A DNA stretch of 64,000 nt, from positions 1 through 64,000 of the forward strand of contig NZ_JACOOJ010000007.1 in NCBI RefSeq assembly GCF_014287585.1, read 5' to 3'. Numbering within the stretch: the first letter of the stretch is position 1; every line of letters starts with the position of its first letter. The notes beneath the pieces were generated by a model that saw only the letters and a list, made by a program, of their open reading frames with translations, ran no database searches and was not told the origin of the DNA. Shown here in pieces: positions 34,344-46,909 of the stretch. The DNA is from Parabacteroides hominis. Lineage in GTDB: Bacteria; Bacteroidota; Bacteroidia; Bacteroidales; Tannerellaceae. The position numbers and the translations under genes are program-made.

Positions 34344-34931
34344 ATGAAGAAGATTGTAGGGCTTATATTGTTGGCAGTGATGGCGTTGATTGCCGTGCCT
34401 GCGAAATCCCAGATTAAGTTCGGTATAAAAGGCGGTTTGAACATTTCGTCTGTCCATTTCAATAAAGATATTGTCGGAAAGGATAATGTGACCGGCTTTA
34501 ATATCGGTCCGATGGTGGAAGTGATGGCTCCGGTAATGGGAGTCGGTTTTGATGCGGCTATCCTGTATTCGCAAAAAGGGATAGGCGTGAAGAGCGAGAA
34601 AGACATTAAGAATGACTATATCGATGTTCCGGTTAACCTGAAATGGAAATTCGGTTTGCCTATTATCAAAGGATATCTGGCTGCCGGTCCGTATGTCGGT
34701 TTCCGTGTGGGCGGCGATAAGTTCTGGGATATTCCGGGATCGGTCGGAGACCAGTTGAAGGCAAAAAGTTTCAATGCCGGTTTGAATCTCGGCGCCGGCG
34801 TGGAACTGATCAAACATTTGCAGGTCGGTTTCAATTATGCCCTCGGCTTGACGGATGATTATAGCGCATCCAAGTTGGAATTGAACGGTAAGAACCGGGG
34901 GTGGTCGATTACGGCTGCTATCCTGTTCTAA
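34344..34931 (+). CDS. Small outer-membrane beta-barrel (porin-family) protein
   Basis: 195 residues: signal peptide (about 1-23, ending AKSQ), then amphipathic strands typical of eight-stranded OMP_b-brl_2 proteins (KFGIKGGLNISSVHF, GFNIGPMVEVMAP, YIDVPVNLKWKF, LAAGPYVGF) and a C-terminal ITAAILF with terminal Phe. Substrate or role unknown. It is the first gene behind the cobalamin riboswitch, so B12-dependent expression is possible. A terminator follows. Confidence 0.87.
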   Translation: MKKIVGLILLAVMALIAVPAKSQIKFGIKGGLNISSVHFNKDIVGKDNVTGFNIGPMVEVMAPVMGVGFDAAILYSQKGIGVKSEKDIKNDYIDVPVNLKWKFGLPIIKGYLAAGPYVGFRVGGDKFWDIPGSVGDQLKAKSFNAGLNLGAGVELIKHLQVGFNYALGLTDDYSASKLELNGKNRGWSITAAILF

Positions 34932-34965
34932 AAGAAATAAAGAAAATAAGCGATCAGATAAACGG

Positions 34966-34996
34966 AGGCCGGGCTTTAGCAGTCCGGCCTTTTTTG
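34966..34996 (+). terminator. Terminator after the beta-barrel gene
   Basis: AGGCCGG ... CCGGCCT stem followed by six T; the T run is 2 bp short of the -7 box (34998-35005) of priA. Confidence 0.85.
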
Positions 34997-34997
34997 T

Positions 34998-35005
34998 TAC
35001 TTTTG
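34998..35005 (+). promoter_or_regulatory. -7 promoter box of priA
   Basis: TACTTTTG (TAnnTTTG), 40 bp upstream of the priA ATG. Confidence 0.5.
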
Positions 35006-35045
35006 GCATCGCTATGAACATTGGTTCGTATAAAGAAAGATAAGA

Positions 35046-37574
35046 ATGAAGTACGCAGACGTTATACTCCCGCTTCCGTTAGAGAACAGCTATACCTATA
35101 GCATACCGCCCGATCTGGAACAGGCGGTGACACCCGGTTGCCGGGTGATCGTTCATTTCGGAAAGAAGCGTTATTATACGGCTATCGTCATGGATGTGCA
35201 CGAGCGTGGGGCCGATAGTCAGTACGAGACGAAGGAGATTTATGCCTTGCTGGACGCCACGCCTGTCCTCCGCCGTCCGCAACTTCGTTTCTGGAGATGG
35301 ATCGCATCCTATTACCTGTGTAAATTGGGTGATGTCTATAAGGCCGCTTTGCCTTCCGGTCTGAAACTGGAGAGCGAAACGGCTGTCACCTATAATGAAG
35401 AGTTCGAAGCCGACGGCCCTTTGCGGCCGAATGAGCAAGTTGTGCTGGATGCCTTTACCGGTGTCTTGAAACTGACGGTTTCCGAACTGGAGAAGAAAAC
35501 CGGGCTACGGAATGTCGTGCCAGTTGTCGCCTCCCTGATGGCTAAAGGTGCGGTCGAGGTGAGCGAGGAACTGAAACGGGGCTTTGTGCCGAAGATGCAG
35601 ACCTTTATACGTCTTGCCGAGGCGTATAAAGATGAAGAAAAACTACAGGCTGTATTTGCAGACTTCAAGCGGGCGAAGAAGCAGGAGCACTTGCTGATCT
35701 GTTTCCTGGAGCTTAGCCATGCACTTAATCCGGTATTGGTGCGCGAATTGTCGAAGAAGGAATTGTTGGAGAGCAGCGGTTGTTCTCCGGCTATACTGGA
35801 CGGCTTGTTGAAGCGGGGCGTGTTGGAAAGTTATGAGAAAGAGGTGGGAAGGTTGCAGGTTCCGGTTTGTCGTCTACAGCCCCTTAACCCTTTAAGTGCG
35901 GCGCAGGAGAAAGCTTACGGGGAGATACATGATATCTTCCGGGAGAAAGAAGTCTGCTTGTTGCACGGTGTTACTTCCAGTGGAAAGACGGAAGTCTACA
36001 TTCGGCTGATCGACGAGGTGCTGAAGATGGGACGCCAGGTTTTGTATATGCTGCCTGAAATCGCCATCACCACCCAGATCACGGAACGGCTTGCCAAGTT
36101 GTTCGGCGATAAGCTGCTTGTCTATCATTCCAAGTTTTCCGATAACGAACGGGTGGAAGTCTGGAACCGTTTGTTGCATACGGGCGAGCCGATGCTGGTG
36201 TTAGGTGTCCGTTCCTCTTTGTTTTTGCCTTTCAAGGATTTAGGTTTGATTATTGTGGACGAGGAGCATGAGAATACCTATAAGCAGCAAGACCCGGCTC
36301 CTCGTTATCATGCCCGGAATGCGGCGTTGGTGCTGGCCGGTATGCATGGGGCGAAAACATTGTTGGGTTCTGCTACTCCCTCCATCGATTCTTATTTTAA
36401 TGCCACTACCGGCAAATACGGTCTGGTGGAGCTGACTACCCGTTATGGCGACCAGTTGATGCCGGAAATACTGACAGTCGATATCAAGGAACTGAGACGT
36501 AAGAAGATCATGAAAGATACGCTCTTTTCGCCGGTCTTGGTGGAAAAGATAGGCGAGGCGTTAGGGAAGGGAGAGCAGGCGATTCTGTTCCAGAACCGCC
36601 GGGGATTCGCTCCGGTGATCGAATGCAAGAGTTGTGGTTGGGTTCCCCATTGCGTCAATTGCGATGTCAGCCTGACATATCATAAGTTCAGGGGTGAGTT
36701 GGTATGCCATTATTGCGGATATAAAATCCAGTTGCCTCACCAATGCCCGGAATGCCAAGGTGCGGACACGCAATCGGGCGGAAACGTACAATCGGGCGGG
36801 CCGTGTAGAGACGCACGGCCGTGCGTCTCTACGTTGCACACGATGGGGTTCGGGACCGAAATGGTGGAGGAGGAGATTGCCACCCTCTTCCCTTCTGCCA
36901 AGGTCGAGCGTCTGGATTTCGATACCGCCCGTACCCGTACGGCATACGAGCGGATCATCGCGGACTTTGAGAAAGGTAAAACGCAGATATTGATCGGAAC
37001 CCAGATGCTATCGAAAGGCCTGGATTTCGGTAACGTCAGTGTGGTCGGTATCCTGAATGCCGACAGCCTGATGAACTTCCCGGATTTTCGAGCCCATGAA
37101 CGCGCCTTCCAGTTGATGGTACAGGTGAGCGGCCGTGCCGGAAGGCGGGATAAGCGAGGGACGGTTGTCCTGCAAACGTCTCAGCCTGACCATCCGTTGA
37201 TCCGGATGGTGGAACGTTTCGCCTATAAGGAGATGGTGCGTCTTCAATTGGGTGAGCGGAGCATGTTCCGTTATCCGCCTTACTACCGTTTGATCGTGAT
37301 AGTCTTGCGTAGCCGGAATGATTCGATCCTGCAAGAACTATCGGCTTTATACGCCGAAAACCTGCGTCGCCGTCTGGGGGAACGTGTGCTTGGTCCGGTC
37401 ACTCCGCCGATCACGCGTGTACAAACCCTTCATATCCGGAAAATTGTTTTAAAGATAGAGATTGCCGCCGCGATCGCTCCGGTACGTGAGATACTGGAAT
37501 CGGTACACACCGAAATGCAACGCTACTTGCCGTTTAAGCAGTTGATCGTGCACTATGATGTAGATCCGGCTTGA
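35046..37574 (+). CDS. priA: Primosomal protein N' (PriA helicase) with an in-frame insertion
   Basis: 842 residues, restarts stalled replication forks. N-terminal DNA-binding domain (~1-105), Walker A GVTSSGKT (308-315), DEEH box (IIVDEEHENTYKQ), four zinc-binding CxxC pairs (CKSC, CVNC, CHYC, CPEC ending C570), and the C-terminal helicase motifs QMLSKGLDFGNV and QVSGRAGRR. Directly after the last CPEC there are ~24 extra residues (about A573-T596) encoded by two CAATCGGGCGG repeats and a perfect 28-bp palindrome. The frame stays open, so the protein is probably functional. Confidence 0.94.
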   Translation: MKYADVILPLPLENSYTYSIPPDLEQAVTPGCRVIVHFGKKRYYTAIVMDVHERGADSQYETKEIYALLDATPVLRRPQLRFWRWIASYYLCKLGDVYKAALPSGLKLESETAVTYNEEFEADGPLRPNEQVVLDAFTGVLKLTVSELEKKTGLRNVVPVVASLMAKGAVEVSEELKRGFVPKMQTFIRLAEAYKDEEKLQAVFADFKRAKKQEHLLICFLELSHALNPVLVRELSKKELLESSGCSPAILDGLLKRGVLESYEKEVGRLQVPVCRLQPLNPLSAAQEKAYGEIHDIFREKEVCLLHGVTSSGKTEVYIRLIDEVLKMGRQVLYMLPEIAITTQITERLAKLFGDKLLVYHSKFSDNERVEVWNRLLHTGEPMLVLGVRSSLFLPFKDLGLIIVDEEHENTYKQQDPAPRYHARNAALVLAGMHGAKTLLGSATPSIDSYFNATTGKYGLVELTTRYGDQLMPEILTVDIKELRRKKIMKDTLFSPVLVEKIGEALGKGEQAILFQNRRGFAPVIECKSCGWVPHCVNCDVSLTYHKFRGELVCHYCGYKIQLPHQCPECQGADTQSGGNVQSGGPCRDARPCVSTLHTMGFGTEMVEEEIATLFPSAKVERLDFDTARTRTAYERIIADFEKGKTQILIGTQMLSKGLDFGNVSVVGILNADSLMNFPDFRAHERAFQLMVQVSGRAGRRDKRGTVVLQTSQPDHPLIRMVERFAYKEMVRLQLGERSMFRYPPYYRLIVIVLRSRNDSILQELSALYAENLRRRLGERVLGPVTPPITRVQTLHIRKIVLKIEIAAAIAPVREILESVHTEMQRYLPFKQLIVHYDVDPA
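36762..36833 (+). repeat. Palindromic repeat inserted in frame in priA
   Basis: Perfect palindrome at 36805-36832 (half-site GTAGAGACGCACGG). Upstream are two CAATCGGGCGG copies. Length ~72 bp, a multiple of three, so priA is kept open. It encodes QSGG-NVQSGG and CRDARPC. Confidence 0.85.
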
Positions 37575-37632
37575 GAGTCAATTGCCGGGGGATTAATCCT
37601 CCGGTAAAAGAATTGAAAATTGTAAATTAAGA

Positions 37633-38142
37633 ATGATGGAAGAGAAGAAAGGAGAATATAAGATATTGTTTGTGTGTCTGGGGAATATTTGCCGGTCACC
37701 GTCGGCTGAGGCCGTGATGAAGAAGTTGGTTCATGATGCGGGGCTGGATGACCGGATCAAGGTCGATTCTGCCGGTATCATCGGATATCACGAAGGGGAA
37801 AAGGCTGATCCGCGTATGCGTTCGCATGCTGCCCGTAGGGGATATAAGTTGGATTCGATTTCCCGTCCGGTATGTACGGAAGACTTTTTCGACTTCGACC
37901 TGATCATCGGCATGGACAACCGCAACATAGACGATCTCAAACGCAAAGCCCCGGATCTGGAATCCGTGGAAAAGATACATCAGATGACGGAGTATTCCCG
38001 GAACAAGCTGTATGACTATGTCCCCGATCCGTACTATAGCGGAGCGGAAGGTTTCGAACTGGTCCTCGATCTGCTGGAGGATGCTTGTGCGGGGTTGCTG
38101 GAAGAACTTGTACCGCTTATTTCTTCAAATCCGGATAACTGA
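37633..38142 (+). CDS. Low-molecular-weight protein-tyrosine phosphatase
   Basis: 169 residues with the P-loop CLGNICRS (CX5R) near residue 15-22 and the late general-acid motif VPDPYYSG. Dephosphorylates phosphotyrosine proteins, often capsule-assembly tyrosine kinases (Wzc partners), though no capsule genes are nearby. The gene starts MM; either Met could be used. It follows priA by 58 bp and overlaps the facing 7TM-HD gene by 26 bp. Confidence 0.92.
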   Translation: MMEEKKGEYKILFVCLGNICRSPSAEAVMKKLVHDAGLDDRIKVDSAGIIGYHEGEKADPRMRSHAARRGYKLDSISRPVCTEDFFDFDLIIGMDNRNIDDLKRKAPDLESVEKIHQMTEYSRNKLYDYVPDPYYSGAEGFELVLDLLEDACAGLLEELVPLISSNPDN

Positions 38143-40147
38143 TCCGCGTATGGTACATGATCTTCAGTTTTTCCACAAAGACATTCTTGACCGTTTCCAC
38201 ATCCTTGAACGTTAGCGGGGCGCCTCGCATCAGTCCGTCGGCGATCTGCCCGTCTATGATCTTGTCGACCAAGGCGCGTATGTTTTCTTCCGTGTGTTCT
38301 TTCAGGCTGCGGGAGGCTGCTTCGACGGAGTCGGCCATCATCAGGACGGCTGTCTCTTTCGAGAACGGGTTCGGGCCCGGATAGGTGAAAGCCTCTTCGT
38401 CTATCTCGCGGTCGGGATATTGGTTCTTGAAAGAGTTGTAGAAGTATTTGGCTTTTCCGCGTCCGTGATGGGTGCGGATAAAGTCGATGATAGCTTTTGG
38501 CAACATCGCTTTCTCGGCTATCTTGATGCCATCGTTCACATGGTTGATGATGATCCGTGCGCTTTGGTCGAACGATAGCTGGCTGTGCGGATTGATGCTG
38601 CTCTGGTTTTCGGTGAAGAACGCCGGATTCGCCATCTTACCGATATCATGGTACATGGCTCCTGTACGTACGAGCTGTGCGTTCGCTCCGATGGCGGCGG
38701 CGGCTTCCGATGCTAAGATCGACATCTGCAAGGAATGCTGGAAGGTTCCCGGAGATGTTTCGGACAGCCTTTTCAGGATCGGCGTGTTGATGTTGGAAAG
38801 CTCGACCAGCGTGATGCTGGACACATAGCCGAATGTCTTTTCTAACATATATACTAATATGTATGTAAACATCAGCAGGATGAAGTTGATGCCGAAATAG
38901 AGCATCATCATCCAGTTGATCTTCTTGAAGTCCGCTTCCTGGTAGATGGACAGGCTGATGTAGCAGAGCGCGTAAGACATGAAGATGAAGAAAGCGCAGC
39001 GGATCAGTTGCGAGCGTTCATATAAATCCCTCAGGCTGAATGTCACGACCATGCCGGCAATCACCTGGAGCAACAGGAACTCGTGCGGGAAAGGGACCAT
39101 CAACGAGCAGATCAGCACGATGATCAGGTGTGTGAACAGTGCCGTGCGCGAGTCGAAGAACGTACGCACGACAATCGGCACGATGGCGAACGGAAGGATA
39201 TAGACATTGAACAACCCGTACGTCACGCAAAGTTCCGTCAGAATACAACTTACGAATACGCATAATATCAGGAAAAGGGCGTTCTTCCTGTTGTGCAATA
39301 TCTTGATCCGGAAAGACCAGAGGTAGAGCCAGAAACAGAAGAGGATGCCGAACACCAGCACGAACTGGCCGCCCATAATGATGCTTTGCCGTTGGGCGCC
39401 TCCGGACTTGGTCTCGTGTACGATCTTAAGGGAACGGAGCACGTTGTAAGTATGGTTGTCGATGATCTCGCCCCGGTCGACAATGCGTTCTCCCGCCTGT
39501 ATCATGCCGTTGGCCAGCGGGACGCTGTTCAGGATATCTTCCTTGACTTTTTCCGACATTGTCTTGTCGTATGTGACATTTTCCACCAAATAGTTATTGA
39601 TATCGCAAGATTGCAATATCGACTTGTCCAAGTAGGAGGGGCAATTGTTGATGATGAACTCATACGCCGTCTTGACCGTAAAGAACTCGCTGCTGTAGTG
39701 GGGCTGTGCGACGCTGCCCGCGAGCAGGTTGATGCGGGGATATTCCTCTTTTTTGAGTCCGTCCATGTCCTGGGGCGAAATGATACCGTCCCGGTATAGC
39801 TTTTGCAAGCTGTTTTCGATATATTGCATGTAGGCCGGAGTCGCCCGGTTCTTCAGCGTGCCCTGATAGTCGGCGCGGAGTTTGTCTATCTCTTTGGATT
39901 CGATTGTGGCATCCAGCCGGTAATAAGGCTCGAATTTCTTGAGGGCGCTGTCGCGTTCGGCTTGTACTTCCGCATCTGTCTTGTAGATCGGAAAGTCGCT
40001 CGGCGCGGTGAGCAACCCGTACCGCCAGGGTTTCCCTTCGTAGAACTGATAACGGAACTTCCCTTCCCTCGGAAAGAAGTAAGCAATAAGTAATGCGGCT
40101 ACGATGAAATAGACGCTGGGGTGTATACTATAGTTCTTTGCTTTCAT
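38117..40147 (-). CDS. 7TM-HD family phosphohydrolase (PgpH-like)
   Basis: 676 residues: an N-terminal membrane anchor, a large extracytoplasmic 7TMR-HDED-type domain (~50-260), about seven membrane helices (~265-455) and a cytoplasmic HD domain with YHDIGKMANP (H500-D501), HVNDGI and RTHHGRG. Its relatives include PgpH, which hydrolyses c-di-AMP; that activity is likely here but not shown by sequence alone. Starts at ATG 40147; the downstream (3') end overlaps the LMW-PTPase gene. Confidence 0.88.
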   Translation of the reverse strand: MKAKNYSIHPSVYFIVAALLIAYFFPREGKFRYQFYEGKPWRYGLLTAPSDFPIYKTDAEVQAERDSALKKFEPYYRLDATIESKEIDKLRADYQGTLKNRATPAYMQYIENSLQKLYRDGIISPQDMDGLKKEEYPRINLLAGSVAQPHYSSEFFTVKTAYEFIINNCPSYLDKSILQSCDINNYLVENVTYDKTMSEKVKEDILNSVPLANGMIQAGERIVDRGEIIDNHTYNVLRSLKIVHETKSGGAQRQSIIMGGQFVLVFGILFCFWLYLWSFRIKILHNRKNALFLILCVFVSCILTELCVTYGLFNVYILPFAIVPIVVRTFFDSRTALFTHLIIVLICSLMVPFPHEFLLLQVIAGMVVTFSLRDLYERSQLIRCAFFIFMSYALCYISLSIYQEADFKKINWMMMLYFGINFILLMFTYILVYMLEKTFGYVSSITLVELSNINTPILKRLSETSPGTFQHSLQMSILASEAAAAIGANAQLVRTGAMYHDIGKMANPAFFTENQSSINPHSQLSFDQSARIIINHVNDGIKIAEKAMLPKAIIDFIRTHHGRGKAKYFYNSFKNQYPDREIDEEAFTYPGPNPFSKETAVLMMADSVEAASRSLKEHTEENIRALVDKIIDGQIADGLMRGAPLTFKDVETVKNVFVEKLKIMYHTRISYPDLKK

Positions 40148-40181
40148 AATGTTCTGTTTTATTGATCATTTTTTAAATCCT

Positions 40182-40450
40182 GATTTATCAGCGAGCTAAC
40201 AAACGAGGTTTGCTTCGTGGCTGTAGGCTCTCTTTTGCCGTCTGCTTCAGCAGACGGTTTAAAAGATTTAGAGGCAAAGCCTCTTCCTTTGTGGACTTCA
40301 GTCCCTTTCATCTATTGTGTTAAAAGGGGTTAAAAAACCACAGAGGAACCGGCAAAGCCGGAGCAATCATCTATCCGTCTGCTGAAGCAGACGGCAAAAG
40401 AGAACTTGCGGCACAAGGCGCAGTCTTGTCTGTTAGCTCACCGATAAATC
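40182..40450 (+). repeat. Mosaic hairpin element, copy 2, with 20-bp terminal inverted repeats
   Basis: Ends GATTTATCAGCGAGCTAACA (40182-40201) and its near reverse complement TGTTAGCTCACCGATAAATC (40431-40450), 18 of 20 positions pairing. Inside are arms CTCTTTTGCCGTCTGC... (40230-40257) and the complement (40375-40402), plus GAGGCAAAGCCTC, GGACTTCAGTCC and CCGGCAAAGCCGG hairpins. Arms and right end match copy 1 at 20771-20945. No gene inside. Confidence 0.88.
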
Positions 40451-40512
40451 ATCATTTACTTCTTATAAAAAAGTACTGTTATGTATTGAAAGGCGAAATG
40501 TACATAAAAAAG

Positions 40513-40543
40513 TTTACTAAGAGAAAAAAAAGGGCTACTTTTG
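40513..40543 (+). promoter_or_regulatory. Promoter of gltX
   Basis: TTTA (40513-40516), 19 bp, TACTTTTG (40536-40543), 27 bp before the gltX ATG. Confidence 0.6.
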
Positions 40544-40569
40544 CCGCATTATTATAGAATGAAAGAATT

Positions 40570-42096
40570 ATGACTCAAAGGAAAGTTAGAGTCCGGTTTG
40601 CACCGAGTCCCACAGGGGCCTTGCATATCGGAGGCGTTCGTACAGCTTTATACAATTATCTGTTTGCCAAACAGAATGGTGGAGATCTGATTCTCCGTAT
40701 CGAAGATACCGACTCCCAGCGTTTCGTTCCCGGAGCGGAAGCCTATATTATAGAAGCACTTACCTGGTTGGGAATCAAGTTCGACGAAGGTGTCGGCTTC
40801 GGAGGCGAATACGGCCCTTACCGTCAGAGTGAACGCAGAGATATTTACAAGAAGTATGTCGATCAGTTGTTGGATGCCGGCCACGCTTATATCGCATTCG
40901 ACACCCCCGAAGAACTGGAAGCCAAGCGGAAGGAAATTCCCAATTTCCAGTATGACGCATCCACCCGCATGCAGATGCGCAACTCGCTCACTCTTTCCGA
41001 GGAAGAGGTGAAATCCTTGATTGATGCCGGCAACCAGTATGTGGTCCGCGTCAAGATCGAACCGGATGAAAACATCCATGTGAACGACCTGATCCGTGGC
41101 GAAGTGATTATCAACTCTTCTATCCTGGATGATAAAGTCTTATATAAATCGGCCGACCAGTTGCCCACTTACCACCTGGCCAATATCGTGGACGACCATT
41201 TGATGGAAGTGACGCATGTGATCCGGGGTGAAGAATGGTTGCCGAGCGCCCCGCTTCATGTACTGTTGTACCGTTATTTCGGATGGGAAGATACGATGCC
41301 CCGGTTCGCACATTTGGCTTTGCTCCTGAAACCTGAAGGAAACGGCAAGTTGAGCAAGCGTGACGGCGACCGTCTGGGTTTCCCGGTCTTCCCGTTGGAA
41401 TGGCATGACCCGAAGAGCGGCGAAGTTTCTTCAGGCTATCGCGAAAGCGGTTACCTGCCCGAAGCAGTTGTCAATTTCCTGGCCTTGTTGGGATGGAATC
41501 CGGGGAATGACCAGGAAGTGATGAGCATGGACGAACTGATCCGTAGCTTCGACCTGGGCCGTTGCAGCAAGAGCGGGGCCAAGTTCGATTATGAAAAGGG
41601 AAAATGGTTCAACCATCATTATATCCAGGCGATGGACAATAAGGAAGCGGCCGCCCTCTTTATGCCGATCCTCGAAAGCCACGGCGTGAAAGCCGATCCG
41701 GCATACGTGGAGAAGGTCGTAGCCATGATGAAAGACCGAGCCACCTTTATCAAGGACCTGTGGGATCTCTGCTCGTTCTTCTTCATCGCTCCGACGGAAT
41801 ATGACGAAAAGACGCGCAAAAAACGCTGGAAGGAAGACAGTGCCGTCCAACTTGCCGAACTGGTCGAAGTGCTTCGCACACGTGAACCGTTCGATATCGA
41901 AGGTACGGAAGAAGAGGTAAAAGCCTGGATCGAAAGCAAAGGCTACCATTTGGGAAATATCATGAATGCGACCCGCCTGGCTCTTGTCGGCGAAGGTAAA
42001 GGCCCGCATATCTTTGATATAACGGAAGCGTTGGGTAAAGAAGAATCTATTCGCCGTATCCAGCGAGCGATAGAGCAGTTGAAAGGTGACAGTTGA
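40570..42096 (+). CDS. gltX: Glutamyl-tRNA synthetase
   Basis: 508 residues, charges tRNA-Glu. Class I signatures: [14 protein letters not shown] (HIGH, residues ~11-24) and [10 protein letters not shown] (KMSKS-like, ~257-266). Length is normal. The last codons, QLKGDS-stop, lie inside a tandem duplication of AGTTGAAAGGTGAC (42077-42104), so the stop codon is created within a repeat of the hairpin family discussed at 42077-42159. Confidence 0.97.
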   Translation: MTQRKVRVRFAPSPTGALHIGGVRTALYNYLFAKQNGGDLILRIEDTDSQRFVPGAEAYIIEALTWLGIKFDEGVGFGGEYGPYRQSERRDIYKKYVDQLLDAGHAYIAFDTPEELEAKRKEIPNFQYDASTRMQMRNSLTLSEEEVKSLIDAGNQYVVRVKIEPDENIHVNDLIRGEVIINSSILDDKVLYKSADQLPTYHLANIVDDHLMEVTHVIRGEEWLPSAPLHVLLYRYFGWEDTMPRFAHLALLLKPEGNGKLSKRDGDRLGFPVFPLEWHDPKSGEVSSGYRESGYLPEAVVNFLALLGWNPGNDQEVMSMDELIRSFDLGRCSKSGAKFDYEKGKWFNHHYIQAMDNKEAAALFMPILESHGVKADPAYVEKVVAMMKDRATFIKDLWDLCSFFFIAPTEYDEKTRKKRWKEDSAVQLAELVEVLRTREPFDIEGTEEEVKAWIESKGYHLGNIMNATRLALVGEGKGPHIFDITEALGKEESIRRIQRAIEQLKGDS

Positions 42097-42159
42097 AAGG
42101 TGACAGTGAAAATACTGACGCGAAGCAACTTTCAACTTTTAACTTTCAATTTTTAACTT
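42077..42159 (+). repeat. GTTGAAA-type intergenic repeat between gltX and waaA
   Basis: AGTTGAAAGGTGAC occurs twice in tandem (42077-42090, 42091-42104); from 42126 the opposite sense appears (CAACTTTCAACTTTTAACTTTCAATTTTTAA, split over 42126-42157) ending just before the waaA ATG. Can fold into an imperfect hairpin. Confidence 0.7.
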
Positions 42160-43398
42160 ATGTACAGCATACTCATACATTTCTATGCCTTTATTGTCGC
42201 CCTGATTTCTCCTTTCCACCGGAAGGCGCGTCTGATGCGTTTTGGCCAGTGGAAGACGAATAGTATTTTGCGTGAGAAGATAGACCGGAACGCGAAGTAC
42301 ATCTGGTTTCATGCTTCTTCGTTGGGAGAGTTTGAGCAGGGACGTCCTATGATCGAAAAGATCAAGGCGCAATATCCGGGATATAAGATATTGCTTACTT
42401 TCTTTTCTCCCTCAGGCTATGAAGTGCGGAAAAACTATAACGGGGCGGATGTTATCTGCTATCTGCCTTTCGATACGCCTTACCGGGTAAAGAAGTTCCT
42501 GAATTTGGCGAATCCAGCTATGGCTGTTTTCATCAAGTATGAGTTTTGGGGAAACTATTTGCATGAGTTGAAGAAGCGGGGAATCCCGGTCTATATCATT
42601 TCGGCGATCTTCCGTCCCGACCAGTTGTTCTTTCAATGGTTCGGAGCTCCTTACCGGAAGATGCTGCACTGCTTTACGCATTTGTTCGTGCAGGACGGCC
42701 GTTCGAAGGAACTGCTTGAACAATATGGAATCCATGACGTGACGGTTTACGGCGATACTCGTTTCGACCGGGTGTTGGATGTGCGTAACCAGGCTCGTGA
42801 ACTACCGAGCGTTGAACGTTTTGTCGCCGGTGGAGCGGGAGAAAAGCAACTGACCCTGATTGCCGGAAGTTCCTGGCCGCAGGATGAAGATATTCTGATT
42901 CCTTATTTCAATGAACATCCGGAAATAAAACTGATTATAGCTCCTCACGAGATACACCGGGAGCATCTGATGTATATCGAATCGTTGCTGAAACGCCCGT
43001 CTGTCCGCCTCTCCGATGTGATGCAGGATCAGAGCCTGCTCGAAGGGAAAGATTGCCTGATCGTGGATAGCTTCGGATTGCTGTCTTCTATTTACCGGTA
43101 TGGGACGATCGCCTATATCGGAGGTGGTTTCGGAACCGGCATCCATAATACGCTGGAGGCGGCGGTTTACGGTATTCCGGTATTGTTCGGCCCCCGGTTC
43201 CAGAAGTTCAAGGAGGCCCGTGACCTGATCAAGGTGGGCGGAGGATTCTCGGTCTCTTCAAAGGATGAGTTCAACAATAAGATGGACGAACTGCTGACCT
43301 ATCGCGAAGTACTGGATGCCGCCGGCGAGAGTGCCGGACTGTTTGTGAGCGGTAATGCAGGGGTGACGGATCAGATATTAAAGGAACTGCCGCTATAA
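42160..43398 (+). CDS. waaA: 3-deoxy-D-manno-octulosonic acid (Kdo) transferase
   Basis: 412 residues, adds Kdo to lipid A precursors at the inner membrane. N-terminal hydrophobic helix (about 3-18), then FHASSLGEFEQGRP with the conserved catalytic-type glutamate, and the GT-B C-terminal domain (YGDTRFDRV, IAPHEIHREH, YIGGGFGTGIHNTLEAAVYGIPVLFGP). Typical length. Probably co-transcribed with gltX; the GTTGAAA repeat separates them. Confidence 0.95.
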   Translation: MYSILIHFYAFIVALISPFHRKARLMRFGQWKTNSILREKIDRNAKYIWFHASSLGEFEQGRPMIEKIKAQYPGYKILLTFFSPSGYEVRKNYNGADVICYLPFDTPYRVKKFLNLANPAMAVFIKYEFWGNYLHELKKRGIPVYIISAIFRPDQLFFQWFGAPYRKMLHCFTHLFVQDGRSKELLEQYGIHDVTVYGDTRFDRVLDVRNQARELPSVERFVAGGAGEKQLTLIAGSSWPQDEDILIPYFNEHPEIKLIIAPHEIHREHLMYIESLLKRPSVRLSDVMQDQSLLEGKDCLIVDSFGLLSSIYRYGTIAYIGGGFGTGIHNTLEAAVYGIPVLFGPRFQKFKEARDLIKVGGGFSVSSKDEFNNKMDELLTYREVLDAAGESAGLFVSGNAGVTDQILKELPL

Positions 43399-43404
43399 CA
43401 CTGA

Positions 43405-46551
<3,147 letters not shown>

Positions 46552-46578
46552 TATACTTTGATTGTCAATGAGTAAAAG

Positions 46579-46609
46579 GGTGAAGGTTCTTTGGCTGTTA
46601 GCCTTCACC
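46579..46609 (+). terminator. Possible terminator after the GH2 gene
   Basis: GGTGAAGG / CCTTCACC stem 27 bp after the stop, with no strong T run. Confidence 0.45.
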
Positions 46610-46751
46610 ATCTAATAGTCTTACAGTTAAAATGTTATATTTGCGGGTGTAGGCTATTCGGGGATTTTTGGGAAAACATTTATTATGTTTTAGGTCTGTC
46701 TTTATATTTGGAAAGCCTGTTCGCAAGAAAAACAAGAAATAATCACTTTTG

Positions 46752-46783
46752 TTTGCCCGTATAGTTTCTTCTCTCTATATTTG
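46752..46783 (+). promoter_or_regulatory. Promoter of the susCD operon
   Basis: TTTG (46752-46755), 20 bp, TATATTTG (46776-46783). Predicts a ~320-base 5' leader before the SusC ATG at 47108. Confidence 0.7.
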
Positions 46784-46909
46784 TGTCCGTACACTTGCAT
46801 AGTGTTGCAAGTCCCTGCATTTTATTGATTACGAGAAGCGTTTAAAGATATTATCCGGATATTGAAACTTCGACACTTTCAGACCAGAGGATAATAGACA
46901 ACTGAACGC

